From Anthracocystis setariae (Eukaryota; Basidiomycota; Ustilaginomycetes; Ustilaginales; Ustilaginaceae), in the NCBI GenBank assembly GCA_928724745.1, contig CAKMXJ010000010.1, positions 248,001 to 312,000 of the forward strand: a stretch of DNA of 64,000 nucleotides, in the 5' to 3' direction. This document shows, one piece after another, positions 1 through 11,694 of this stretch. The notes below the pieces were generated by a model. It was not told the DNA's origin and ran no database searches. It saw nothing but the letters and a program-made list of their open reading frames with translations. Within the stretch, counting starts at the first letter, position 1, and each line of letters opens with the position of its first letter. Both the position numbers and the translations under genes were made by a program.

Positions 1-410
1 CGAAGGCGACACACAATATCTAGGCCCTTCCGAGGCCATGAAGTTCACCTGCCAGCGATAGCAGGCGCTAGTATGCGCCTCCAGTCCTGCAGGTTATCGT
101 GCAGTGGCATTGACTGACATTTTATGAATCTCCGACGGCTGTTCACACCTCTGAGTCTACAGAGTGTGGGAAGTTCCATCCTATCTCGCCGCTGACTAGC
201 TGCAGCCCTCGATCAGACCAAAAAAATCTGAAGCCATGCATGCAGCCTCTCGACATCTAATTGGACAGTGCTGCTTTTCCGCTCTAAGCGCCAACCTAGT
301 CGACCAGCAAATGGTTCATCATCGCGCTGCAGACTGGATGCACGTCAGGCCCTCGCTTCGTGACGCTCTTCCGCATCCTACGCTCGTATTGGTCGGTGAG
401 CCGCGCAGAT

Positions 411-478
411 ACTGTACGGTACTGTGCCATGCCGTACGACGTCTGTACGGCACGGCACTGGACTGAACTGCACTGCAG
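411..478. repeat. TACAG/CTGTA-type pentanucleotide cluster
   Basis: Degenerate run with repeated CTGTACGGTA, GCCGTAC and ACTGAACTGCACTG words. It is a diverged copy of the dispersed motif seen more cleanly elsewhere in the window. Confidence 0.5.
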
Positions 479-612
479 CGTGCTGAACGTAAAATGTGGA
501 CCTGCGTCTTGTCAAACAGATGGTGGCCTGTAAGTGACAATTTTTATTCGGTCTCGCAACTTTTTTTTCGCTCTCCTCGTTGAAATCGCTGCTCGTGTCT
601 TACTCTGACAGG

Positions 613-640
613 GCCAGTACAGTACTGTACGGCACAGTTC
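613..640. repeat. TACAG/CTGTA pentanucleotide cluster with palindrome
   Basis: Contains the 14-base perfect palindrome GTACAGTACTGTAC followed by GGCACAG. The motif reads the same on both strands and can form a short hairpin. Confidence 0.7.
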
Positions 641-930
641 AGCCCATTGAACTGTCTGAATGGAAGGTCCAGGAAAGTGAGAGCTTCGCTCATGCTTAAT
701 GTGTGAGCTTGTCGGCCAACGGACATGTACGGGACTGGCAAGCGCCTTTCCATTCATGAAAGAGAAGCTGAGCGGCTACTGTGTTCTTCATACAGTATGC
801 TCGAGTCCAAAACTTGAATTTTGCGCCTTGAACCTCTGTTAAAGACAGCATCGCAGACTGGATCTATATGTCGATCAATGAACTAACCGACATTGTAAAT
901 GAAATGTGGGAATTCAGATGCAAAGGCATT

Positions 931-957
931 ACTGTACAGTACAGCACAGTGCAGTAC
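931..957. repeat. TACAG/CTGTA pentanucleotide cluster
   Basis: ACTGTACAGTACAGCACAG followed by TGCAGTAC: tandem five-base units with T/C variation in the middle. Confidence 0.7.
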
Positions 958-1340
958 AAAGTGTTCAGTTTTGGATTTACAGGGCAGTCGCAAATTTAAA
1001 TGAGATCGTCATGTCGAGCTCGATCGTGATTCCTCCCGCTTCGGCCTTTCGCGAGTTCATTCCCCGATCCATTGTCCCCGCTCTAAACCTCCCCGTGGTC
1101 TGATCTCCAACTTTGCGACTCATCCGCCAAACCAGTGAGAGAAGTGCACCTTGCTTTGCCATGACTTTCCTGGGGCTACTAGTGCTCTCCTAAATGATCA
1201 CGATACGAATCGCACACCGCATTCGGCTGCATAGCGCTCACGGTCTCTCAAGTATCGTTCATGGTGGCAGAACCTTTAATGCCAATCAGCTGAGAGGCTT
1301 GCCACGCAGATGGAAGTACGGTACGGTAGAAAGCCACAAT

Positions 1341-1371
1341 GAACAGTACAATACAGCACAGCACAGTGCTG
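1341..1371. repeat. TACAG/CTGTA pentanucleotide cluster
   Basis: Tandem five-base units ACAGT/ACAAT/ACAGC/ACAGC/ACAGT ending in the self-complementary GCACAGTGC. It is one of the more diverged clusters. Confidence 0.6.
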
Positions 1372-2886
1372 TTTGCTGCCTGTCACGTCGAACAAGATTG
1401 AGACATGTCAATGGAATAAGCGAGACCAACGCGCGCCTTTCACAGCCACACAGGTCCCCCCAAATTTGGTCACCGGGCCAACTCCTTCCAAACCACAAAC
1501 AGTCGGTTCGAAAATGTGGCGTCCTGAGTGACAGTCCAGTATGCCAATTCATAGTACAGCTCTGTCCAACTGAACCGAACTATACTGAACTGAACTGACA
1601 TGATCGGGAAGCTGGCGAAAGAAAGGCGCAAAGAGGTGATACTTTAGTCGAGGCCAAATGTCTTCACAGCTCGTCTCTGTCGGATGGTTTCGCTGTTCTG
1701 AGCCCAGCCGATCGAACCAATGAGCCAGCTGGAGCTTAGCTTGAGGAGGTGGGGTTTAAGCGGTAGCGTGCCAAGAACAATAGAAGCCGTCAAAACCCTC
1801 TCCGGCCTCATTTCGGAGGAGCGCGACGAGACCCATGGACACTGATTGGTTTAATGTAAAGAATTCCTTAATCCTACAGGAAATGGCTCTTTGAAGTTGC
1901 TTGGTACAGTACATTGGGTATATCCGGGCCGGCGAAAAAGGTGACTTGCAACTTCTGTTACAGGGGAGCGAGCCAGTGGGTACAATCATGCTGCCACAGA
2001 TGGCAGAGGCATACGGTGAATCGTAGACAAGCCACCTAAACCTTAATCGGCCCAAGATGGCCCTTTTTTTTTGGTCTTTAAATTTTGGTTTAGATTTGCG
2101 CTTCTCACGGTTGGAAGCAGCCACGATTTTCCGACAGTTAGCATGCAGCGTCTGATCCGCCACACCACGATCTGGTGGAGTATAACGGCCAAATTTGGGA
2201 TCCGCCAAACCGGAGTTTGCTTTTGCAATGCAGCTGAAGAACAGATCGGCCAGCAGCAAATCGCGATCAATTCCTGTTTGCACAAGCGAGCCCAAGCGAG
2301 CGATTGATCTGGACCCTCCAATCCGTTCCGTCAAAAGCCGCGTCCCGCGTGCCACAAGCCACCAACCCTGTCCATAATCTTTGGTCTGAAGGCCGTCGCA
2401 TCAAATGCTCCTTCTTGACAGTTCTGCCCCGCATTGGTTCCATAGCTTGACGTTCGACAGCGCTACGCCAACCAACAGTCGTGGCTAGCCGGAAAGATGC
2501 TGCGGCCTCGAGTTGAGAATGTACCGGAGTTGAGATTTTGGACCTTGGCGTCATTCTCGGAGGACGTAGTTGATTCATTTTCAGCCAGTTCTTTTAGAGC
2601 AGCAGTCCAGCGAGAAGTTTCACAAGCAGGCAGTATGAGAAAGACCACGAAGTCCTCACTTGGGAATGTGCAAGTTCAAGAGACAGCAGCACAGGGTTGC
2701 GGACCGGAGACAAGCGAGGGATCGGATCTGAAGTTCCGCAACAGAACAGGACGTGCAGCACCCTAAACCTGAAGACTTGAACGTTGATGAGCTGCAGTTG
2801 CGATTTCATTTCATTTTGAAGCGATCGATGTGTCGCAGAATCAAGTGCTGCCAATGAGCATGAAAAGATGGAGCAAGACGTAGAAC

Positions 2887-3005
2887 ACAGTACTGTACTG
2901 CTCTACAATGCACTGCATTGTACTGTTTCGCATCCGACGCTGATCCACCATTTGCATTACAGGGCGTACAGCGCAGTACTGTACAGCACAGTGTACTGTA
3001 CGCTG
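2887..3005. repeat. Double TACAG/CTGTA pentanucleotide cluster
   Basis: Two clusters about 35 bases apart (2887-2935 and 2961-3005). The second alternates the motif and its complement (CAGTACTGTACAG, then CAGTGTACTGTACG), so it could fold into a branched hairpin. No coding sequence is nearby. Confidence 0.7.
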
Positions 3006-3605
3006 CTTTCAGCGGAGACAGGCGCTTCACGAAGCGGCGGCTTGCATAGGCAGCAAGCACTTCCGCTTAGGCGAAGCGGCACCCGACTCGCTAAAGCAAC
3101 GGTAACCGAGAGGCTCGCTGACCCTGAATTGGTTGCATGCTCGTGCAGGTAGGGTTTTTAATAGGCGCTGCAAAATTGCTTTTAGGACATTCAAATGCAG
3201 CTGATCGAGTTGAGACTGCAATGTGCGATCGAACAAAGACATGTGCCAGCAAGGCTATCGGTGGAAGTCGAAACCAGGCCCGCCAAGCGTTAGAAATGGC
3301 TTGCAGCGGGAGACGCAATTTTAACAGTCGCTTCCTAGCCGACACAGGTGAACAAACAGCTACAGTACGCACAAACAACTCAGAGACCAACACCATAATG
3401 GACGGAACAGCTTTAGCGGGCACCGGGAGGACGTCAACTCCAAGAAGAAAGAAGAAAGGTTCAAGACCTGAGAGGTATCTACCAGATGAGAGGGTGGGCG
3501 CATGCTCATATAGGCACAGCACAGAGTAAGAGCCGGAACGACGAGGACTCCGTACACCAGGGCATCTGAGCTACAGAGCTGGACATTTGCGGAGCTACGT
3601 TTCAG

Positions 3606-3634
3606 CTACAATACAGTACAGCACAGTACGTACT
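3606..3634. repeat. TACAG/CTGTA pentanucleotide cluster
   Basis: ACAATACAGTACAGCACAG followed by TACGTACT. It is intergenic, about six kilobases from the nearest supported gene. Confidence 0.6.
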
Positions 3635-4881
3635 CTTCTGCAAGGTCGGCTGCGCCCTATTTCGCAATGTCTCTGTTCAGGTTGGCTTCGGCTTTACACC
3701 GGAGCAGCCCGCTGAGGCGGACCTGCAACGTCTTCCACGCTTATTCGAGCACCGGCAGTCTTGATCCGCAGGTGGCCACCCCTATTCCCATCGTAGCTGC
3801 CAGCAGCGGCCTGCAGTCTCTTGCTGACAAAGTACAGTATGTTGTGGCTCTTACCGTTCACAGACTGCAAGCGAAGACAGCCAGGGCTAGCCAGAGCTAG
3901 CCAACTTTTGGCCAAAGTGTCAACCGTCGTTGCGACCAGCCAAGATCGCACGCCGGTGGTGACAAGCTTGAGCTAGGTTCATACGATTACCTAACCCGAA
4001 GCAAGCGTATGCACATCATCGACACCAGGTGCAGGAACATGGCTGAAGATTCGAAACGAAAAGACAGACAGACAACGACGGTTCGCACGTCGGACGCGTC
4101 GCGTCGCAGCAAGTCAAAGTGTTGGTCTCTTGAGATTCGAAAGCCGAAAATTCATTTTCTTTTTCTTTTTTTAAAAATTTTCATTTTTTTAAATTTTCAT
4201 TTTGGATAAGGGCCGAGTTCATTTAGAAAGGACATCCGGAACTTTAATGAAAAATGCGAAATCCACATTCTGGGTACCTTTCTCACACTTGTGCACGGTC
4301 TGATCAAAGCAGAACAACCTCAGAGAGGAAGAGGAGGAGGAAGCGAGAGTGAGACGATCCCTCCTCTAGCTCCTACGAAATTTGACTTGCAAACCATCGC
4401 TTGGCAATAACGTAGCGCCATGCAAAGAAACGCCACGCAACTCTGCCAAGCTTGAGCTTGTCTGTCGCTACCATGAGAGTCGACTCCGGTCTGCCTCTGC
4501 AAGTTGTCAGAATGGCTTTGTGTCTCGCTTAATGGGACAGGCTTCTCAGCCTTGTGGGTTCCGTACCAGCTTCAATACCAGCAAGCTGTGATTCAAGTAA
4601 GTGTCAAGCACTCTTCCGGCTCGTCGACACACACTTTTTCTTGGAAGCATGGGGAATAGCTTCTGGCCTCGTCGTCCAGGAGCATTGCATGGTCACCATC
4701 TGAATCACATGCTGTAGGTCTGCAAAAGCTGGCAAGTGAATATGTCGGAGTAGGGTTGCAATCTGAGTCGACCGGTGTTCCATTCAACCCCTCGCCCCTC
4801 ACCCTTTGCTACGGTGAACAATTTGTCCACAGTTCCGATCACTGTACCACTTAACGGGAAGCTCGATGGAGAGGCGCGTCG

Positions 4882-4924
4882 GTCAATTCCTTTAATTCGT
4901 CGCGGCTGCTGGCACCGTCAATTC
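4882..4924 (-). other. Short fragments resembling antisense small-subunit rRNA
   Basis: GTCAATTCCTTTAA (4882-4895) equals the complement of a near-universal small-subunit rRNA word (the '907/1130' site). CGCGGCTGCTGGCACC (4901-4916) equals the complement of the 530-loop region. In a real rRNA the two are several hundred bases apart, but here only five bases separate them. CCGTCAATTC recurs at 4915-4924. This is not an rRNA gene. It may be a scrap of rDNA captured during repair, or chance. Confidence 0.35.
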
Positions 4925-5121
4925 GGTCGACGTCGTCAGATGAAAGTGCGAGCAGCTACAGATACACTGTACAGCTTGCGTTACGGGCTACTGTATGCGT
5001 TGGCCGAACGAATGCTCACGCCAATGCAGCTCGGATGTCCCTCTTTCGCCCATTCCGACCACGTCGCCATCCCAAAAACGCTTCTCCCACGCCGCACATC
5101 GCAGCGCGTTATGCAAAATAG

Positions 5122-5150
5122 TTACAGTACAGTACAGTACAGTACAGCAG
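5122..5150. repeat. Cleanest TACAG pentanucleotide array
   Basis: About five uninterrupted TACAG units followed by CAGTGC. This copy shows that the dispersed motif is at base a five-base tandem repeat. Confidence 0.8.
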
Positions 5151-6087
5151 TGCGAATTCATGGCTGCAAGCAAGTCGAAGCGAGAGAAACGCGCTTCGGT
5201 CACAGGCACGTCTTCGAGGCTTGCATGACATCCGCACGAATCTACTATAGTTTGGTGGCGATGGGCTGCTGCTTAGGCTTGATGCAGAGTCGCTTAGCCG
5301 TGGGAACCTGCGCAACAATCCTTCGAGGCTACTGTATCTCGCAAAACTCTTCGCCCGATGGCTTCCTTCATTGATATGGCCGTTTTGCCTGGATTCGGTC
5401 ATCGGTTGATGACGATACAGTGAAGACACATTCGCGGTGCTGCTCATTGCAAACTCGTTCTCGTGATAGTACCCGTCGGATGGCCGAGGCAGTTTTGACT
5501 ATAGTTTGGTGCTTAGCAGATCTATCCAGACCAGGCTGCTTCCGCACATATCTTTATTCGGGATCACGGCTATTGTACTTGCTTCTTTGCACTATCGTTC
5601 CCGACAATCCTTGCTTCAATGTGACACACAGTGTGATACCTGGTTTTTTTTTTTTCGGCAAGATGCAGCGACTCCAAGTGTGTCTCGCTTGGGGGAGAGT
5701 GGTGCTAAGCAAAGCGGTGGGAGAATCAAAAATTGTGGGCTGGGTGAATTCGCGTGCTAAAACTGGTTCCTATCGTAGTACAGCACTGTATAAAGCCTTC
5801 GCCCGACGAACCCTCCCGATCCGGCGAATAAGACGTCACTAGCTCGGTTTATAATAGCTCAACATGACTGATGATTTCGGTCGATCACCTTCGCCGAATA
5901 CACCGCTGGATTCGATATGACGTCTTCAGTCGAGTCGAGTCTGGCTTGCAGACTAGATTCCAAGCTGTCCTCGTGAATTGGCCATCGGTCATCATCTTCC
6001 ACACAACGTGTGAGCTGGATTTCGCTATCTTGTTTAGATTGAAGGGTCTAAGGGTTCAAGGGTTCGAACGAGCTGCACCGGGAAAGC

Positions 6088-6106
6088 ATTATTATTATTA
6101 TTATTT
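6088..6106. repeat. ATT trinucleotide microsatellite
   Basis: About six ATT units in the gene-poor left region. Confidence 0.7.
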
Positions 6107-9100
6107 CCAATCTGAATATACAGCAGCAAATTAAGTTTCGAAATTCAGGTGTCAAAAATGGGACAGAATTCAACGACGTCCACAGCGGCTATCGCTTGAT
6201 CCCACGCGGGTACTAACGATATCATGCGTTGGCTCGTTTCTCTTCCCGCACCACCACGTTCGGGTTTTCCACACATTTCGGAGAGGAAGCCCGGTGCAAT
6301 TGAACAGAGCTTAGTCAACCTTCATTTAAGGCCGGGATGTCGCGATTTTCCTTCCACGCGAACGCCAGGCGACAGCTGCAGTCAGCCAATCTCACCTCCC
6401 GAACACGATCAGGTTACCTTACAGCAGTATGGCGACATTCAAAACGTTCCGACAAAGCGACAAACACGACATTGTTCAGTACCACTTGCCATCACAGCGC
6501 AGCGAGTGGCGACGGAAAAGGCTGCCTTTCATCCGCTCATGGCATTCCACGTTGCCCACACACTCGCTCGCGCTTGGTCTTTCGTGATTGTACTGTAACT
6601 ACTGAGGTTGGACAGCATCGGTCTCGAGAGATAGTCCTAGAGTCTCGACTCGGAGTGCCCGTGCGAGTTGCCGAGGCATCCAAACCAGCTGTGTGGACAT
6701 TGAGATACATCCATGCGACAAACATGTGCCTATAGATTGATTCATACGAGTCCAGTCATGCGTCCCGCTGTGTCTTGGTCACTGCGACTGCTCACTGCGC
6801 TGCTTTTTGCGGGACTTAAGTGGAACAGATCCAGGTAAGGAAAAGGGGCAGAGGTGGCACGGTGGTTAACGAGATCTGAGCAATCTTACGGATATCGCTC
6901 ACTAGCTAAGTTCCATTCATTGAGATACGAAGGTCACCCTTGGTGCACACTTAGACCACGATGGTGTCTGATTATCCCGAGGTCGGGAGCCCGGAAGTAG
7001 GCCGACGATAACCGAGCCCAGCGTAAGGCCTATGCTGATCGGCAACTGCCAACGTTGTGCAGATCCGGTCAGACAAAAAGTCTTAGCGGCGGTGCATGGT
7101 CGAGCTCACATCGCCAACGTCTAGAGGGTGCCTCCGGGTGAGCACGATTGCCTTCGATCAGACCAGTTATTCTGTTCCGTTGTCTTCATGGCACACTAAC
7201 GAAGCGTCCAGTAACACATCTATTGGCTTATCGAATGAGACACACAAGGCTTTGTGAACGACGTCGACATCGAGAACGGCATGCAGCACAGTGCTGTACT
7301 TCAGTCAGACTCGCATCAGCAACAGACAGAGAGGAAGTATTGCGAGAGTCTCAGCTTCCCGCAGGTTTTGGTGCCGAAACCGTTTCAAGCCACTAATTTC
7401 GTCTGGGAAAAGAAGCGGGGAAGCAACCCATCGTACCAAAGAATTCGACCAAGCTGCTTTGTGGCGTCGCTTAAAGCATACGCTGGTGGCAAATGTGGTC
7501 TTTAGCACGAAGCGTTGTTGGTTGTGAAAAAGCCGAATTACCCGCGCACAAGAAAGAGACCAAGCACGGCATTTCGCATTCTTCGAATCAACATGCATTG
7601 CACTAAAGTAGATCGCTGCTTGCGGCTATCTCTCGCCGACGGGACTTTGCATATCGTGTGACACGGCTGGCAAGGATGCCACCACTGTACCCACTCTAGG
7701 AGTAGTTAAACGGTTGCAATCGAGCCAATGTTGTCCATCATCGATGATGGGTCGCTTTGGTTCAACCGGTGCAGACGGGAGCCGACCAGGATCATGATGT
7801 GCATGAATTGAGGCAGCGAAGCTACAGTGTGAGTCAACTACACACGCAAAGAGCCCCTGTGTCGGAGATTCACTCGAGTCCGCTTTGCTTGCACTCTATT
7901 TTTCGTACAAGGTTGCCAGGTGGTCTTAAGCTTCAACGGATCCAGCTTGCTTTATTCGTGCTTGGCAGACGGGTCTCAACGCTGCCCCCATCGACCGCCA
8001 GAAATCTCTCGGCTGTGGTGATATCAATCTGTTGCCATGTATCATAGCGATGCAAGACATGGAACACTGAAGCACATTCTTGTAACCCGAAGCCTTTGCC
8101 TCATACACCCTCTTATTTAAAAAGCGCCGCCGACTTCTACTGATGTCCCCGTTGCCTGACCAGCGGCATAGAGCTGGTGTGAAAAACCGTAGCCTATCCT
8201 ACCGCACTATACGGTATAGTGTATCCTTAAGTAGCGTACCAGCGGAGGCTCGTCATTCGGTGTGGATCAGCGCGTGCAGGCCATCTCCGTCTGCACCTCA
8301 GAGACGCATCGGAGAACGAAGCTACATCAGGCGCCTGCAGACTTCGAAGTGCTGCAGTTCAGGTCGACTCGATGGCGTTCGGCCTCGAACCCAGAAGGTG
8401 TGAATCATACAAGTAGGGACAGGGTTATGACTTGAACCGTGTGTCATTCGTGGAGTGGTTCATCAAAGTCGTACCAGTGGCAAGCTCTTCTTGCGTTGCT
8501 TGTACCCAATCCAGTTGCTGCTGATATCGAAATCAGGTCCGGGTTTGGCGTGATACTATGCAACCATCAGCGCACGTCGGCCCGCCAGCCGCATGCTCCT
8601 GAAACAATCAACACTGTACCGGTACTTGTCAAGTACTCACTCGAACATGCAGGTTCGGGTATACATTGCAGTACAGTCCCATACACTCTTGTATGCCTGC
8701 CAAAATGTGAGGCACGATGAACGGCGGTAGTGCGGCCCACCGCCTACCGAGTGTGCCACAAACTGAAGCCAAGACATCGCCAAGCGGAGTGGAACTATTC
8801 TTTCACAACCAGTTCTGCACATCTTGCAGCTCGCCACTTGCGTCAATCAGTGACGTTGGAATCCTACCTCTCATCTCTTGAGCTCCCACACCCGTAGCAT
8901 TGTGCAGCGCCTTACTTTTACCCGAATGTACTGTACTCTGATCCGCCTCGACAAAGGCCTTTCACCATTCGCGTCGCGTGCCACCAGTTTCCTGATCTGC
9001 TTGTCTTCTGAATCCTCAGCTAGATCCATACTAGGGCTAACGTGCCCACCATGCTTCGTCGAGATCCTGGTACAATACATCCTCTTCCTGTGACATTCGT

Positions 9101-9808
9101 CGCCAGCCTTGTACAGTTCAGAACTGTCTCAGACTTTTATCTCGCTTGGCTGCATGTCAGGCGAATTACAGAGTAACGTGCGCTGAGATCGAATTCCGTG
9201 CCGCATGGGAAAAAGCAAATCTGCGATTTCACTGACTTCAATACCGATACTGTGCACGTTCTCGTATGCATTGCCCCGAATCGCAGCGGCACATTCCTCA
9301 CGAGTGTACAGGCACAGTACGAAAGCTTTGACCCAGCCTCTGCAGATTCCTCTCGCCCTAACATTCTGCAATTCTATCACCAGACATCGCATCGGATCCC
9401 GATCGCTTGCTCACAAGACCACGCTGTGACTGAGAGATCAAGACATGGTATCCAGGGCGTCATCACGGTGCGCATTGCGCGCTGATAATCGAAACTTTCT
9501 TCAGAGCCTGTGCGAAAGAGAGGCTACATGCCACCACACAGGCGGTCAGTTCAGAGGCGAGAACTCGTGCTTTCGCACAAAAGATGTACGTCTGATACTG
9601 CTTTCTGCTGGTCAATAAATGGCTCAGCTTGTGATGGCAAGATGACTTTTCCTTCGAAAACAACGCAGAATGGCAGTCGTGCACTTCAGAGATGACGATT
9701 AGAGCTCTCGATTGCACGTAGATCTCGCAAACTGTACTGATGGGGGTGGGGTTTCGGTGGGCACGCCCACATTGTCGCGACAACAGTATCACGCTGGTGC
9801 AGCGCCGA

Positions 9809-10970
9809 TCACAGTCGAGGCTTTGGCTGGACCGCTGCAAGGCCAAGGGGAATGGGATTGAACCACTTGGGGTTACGTTTCTGAGGAGGAGCAGAACGAT
9901 GGAAGGCAAGATCACTGTGAGTCAGAAGATGCAACAATGCGGACCTATTCGAGTTTTTGCACCCAACACTTACACCTTTGAAAGCCTGGAGGCCTTCATT
10001 GATATTGTTTCCTACGTAGAGCATACGACTGCGATCGGTGAGCAGATTGTCTCGTGTCGAAGCATCAATGTCGTCTCCCGCTGCGTCGCGTGCCATGACA
10101 AGCGCTGACTTGGTGACCAGCACGCTATCAGGGCTGTTATGCGTCAGCTGCACAGCGAGCTCGATCGCGGCTCGGTCAACGGCGGCTTGACCGAGCTCCT
10201 CGGAAGTGGACTTGGCGACCTCGACGAGGCGATTGACCATATTGTACCGATCGTGCGCCTCCTTTGCACTGATCGGCTTTCCAAGCAGGAGCAGTTCCGA
10301 GGCACGTTGCTGATGGCCAGGAGAGAGTTGTGCATAGATGAGACAAAAATGCAAAGAGAGTCAGCGTCATTCATCCTCGTCCAAGATTCAAAGATCCATC
10401 ATCGAAGTTATTGAGACCTACGTGTCCACAAAGCTGGGTAAGCCGGGGGATACCACCCATGGCGGCCACTACACCTCTGGCGACTTCGGGCAATCCAATC
10501 ACGGATCTTGTGCTTGCCACCACCATGTCGCAGTTGAGAATGGTCTCGGTTCCACCGCCCATACAAATGCCATCGACGGCCGCAATAATGGGCTTGGCGC
10601 TTCTACGAGAGCTCATTCCGCCAAAGCCGCCGCGCTTGAGCCTCTGCATGTTCTTGTCGACTTCGGCATCCGACTGCATGGGCTCGCCCGTCGAGTGCCT
10701 CACTGTCTGTGATGTTTGGTTCTTGTTGAGCCAGTCCTTGAGATCCTGCCCGGCGCAGAAGGCTCTGCCCTTTCCGGCAAGAATGATAACCCACAGCGAA
10801 GGCTCGTTTTCGAACCAGTCAAAGACACGGCAGATGTCTTCTTCCATTTCGTCGGTCATGGCGTTGAGCTGCTTTGGTCGGTTGAGCGTCATCTGAAGCA
10901 CGTGGCGTGCAGGCACGGTGAGGATGAGGTGGGATCCCACCTTGGGCATAATCAATTGATCCGACGACAT
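9809..10970 (-). CDS. Enoyl-CoA hydratase/isomerase family protein
   Basis: Exons on the minus strand: 10970-10422, 10309-9974 and 9880-9809, giving 318 residues. The first intron (10421-10310) starts GTAGGT and ends CATCAG. The second (9973-9881) starts GTAAGT and ends CTCAG. Both splices keep the frame and restore family signatures. The crotonase fold shows AGKGRAFCAGQDLK (oxyanion-hole region), CMGGGTETILNCDM, GLPEVARGVVAAMGGIPRL and, after the first splice, a join into QRASELLLLGKPISAKEAH. The family hydrates or isomerises acyl-CoA thioesters, mostly in fatty-acid breakdown; the exact substrate cannot be told. The C-terminus is PKPRL. PRL is a permissible but weak PTS1, so a peroxisomal site is possible. 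The start is the first ATG of the frame. Confidence 0.85.
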
Positions 10971-11694
10971 GCTGGCTTTCGAGGATCTACTGCTCCAGGA
11001 TTATATGCGTGTTCGCGATTGGAACTGAAAGCGTTGCGCCGATTCGGAGAGGTGGCAAAGGTGGAAGGATGACCACAAATCCCACTACTGACCTATGGCT
11101 TCAGGGAGTATGAATGCCAGGACGCAGTGGAACGCACTTGGTGGACCATGCCAAGAGTGCGATACTGTAGTAGTTGACAGCTTGTTGAGCCGGTTGCCGG
11201 CCTGCTCGTTTCCGGTCTTCGTCGGAGGTGGTGCGTGCGTCGTCAAAATGCGGGGAAGATCCCATGTCCCGATGACCCTATCAAAGTGCCCATCGGGGAT
11301 CCAGCTTGAAGGGGGTTTTTTTTTTTTTTCTAAAAAAAATTATTTGTCGTCACGCAAAATATCCGAAAGCGGGAGGACTGAGTTGGTACGCTTAGTGTCC
11401 CGTCCCGGTGAACATCCTTTGTATTTTTATTTGTGGACATCTGCAGGTCGAGAGCGCATGCGGACCACAGGAGATCCGCCGAGTTCCAAAATCTCGGGCT
11501 TGTGCACTGCCCCCCCCCTCTCCCCCCCCAACCTTGAAGCCGATCGAGGGTCTGTACAAATCCATTCACTTCGCCTTGATGGTGCCCTAACGTCCAACCA
11601 CCATCACGCTGATTGCTTCTAGGCCATCAAACACCACCTAGCTCCTACAAAACACTTTCTCCACAAACTCTCAGACCGTCAGCACGTACACAAG
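10971..11694. other. Intergenic region between hydratase and Pmp3-like genes
   Basis: Divergent promoter region of about 0.72 kb. It holds a T-then-A homopolymer block (about 11314-11341) and a C-rich stretch (about 11508-11529). No further gene or defined regulatory site was recognised. Confidence 0.6.

Larger units (their letters stand above)
1..9808. other. Gene-poor region
   Basis: No reading frame here has a recognisable domain, a convincing splice structure or the codon pattern of the genes further right. The open frames are short (at most about 200 codons), overlap on both strands and often run through simple repeats. The stretch holds at least eight clusters of a TACAG/CTGTA pentanucleotide motif, a T-rich block at 4155-4203, an ATT tract at 6088-6106 and a short segment resembling antisense small-subunit rRNA at 4882-4924. 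It could be a subterminal region, a decayed transposon landscape or simply a long intergenic gap. Spliced genes with very short exons, or non-coding RNA genes, could still be hidden here. Confidence 0.6.

Noticed and set aside
1756..2355. A 199-codon minus-strand open frame, and a similar one at 4775-5374 on the plus strand.
   Set aside because: Neither shows a domain, biased codon use or splice structure; both overlap other frames and, in the second case, a TACAG repeat and the rRNA-like words.
6045..6070. GGGTTCGAACG, resembling a tRNA B box.
   Set aside because: The flanking five-base stems do not pair and no cloverleaf can be drawn around it.
6845..7140. A region with possible paired stems and a GGTCGGGAGCCCGGAAGTAGG segment, loosely recalling the signal recognition particle RNA domain IV, plus a weak A-box-like word.
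   Set aside because: The conserved symmetric loop and Alu-domain words of that RNA are missing and no B box lies downstream; a covariance-model search would decide.
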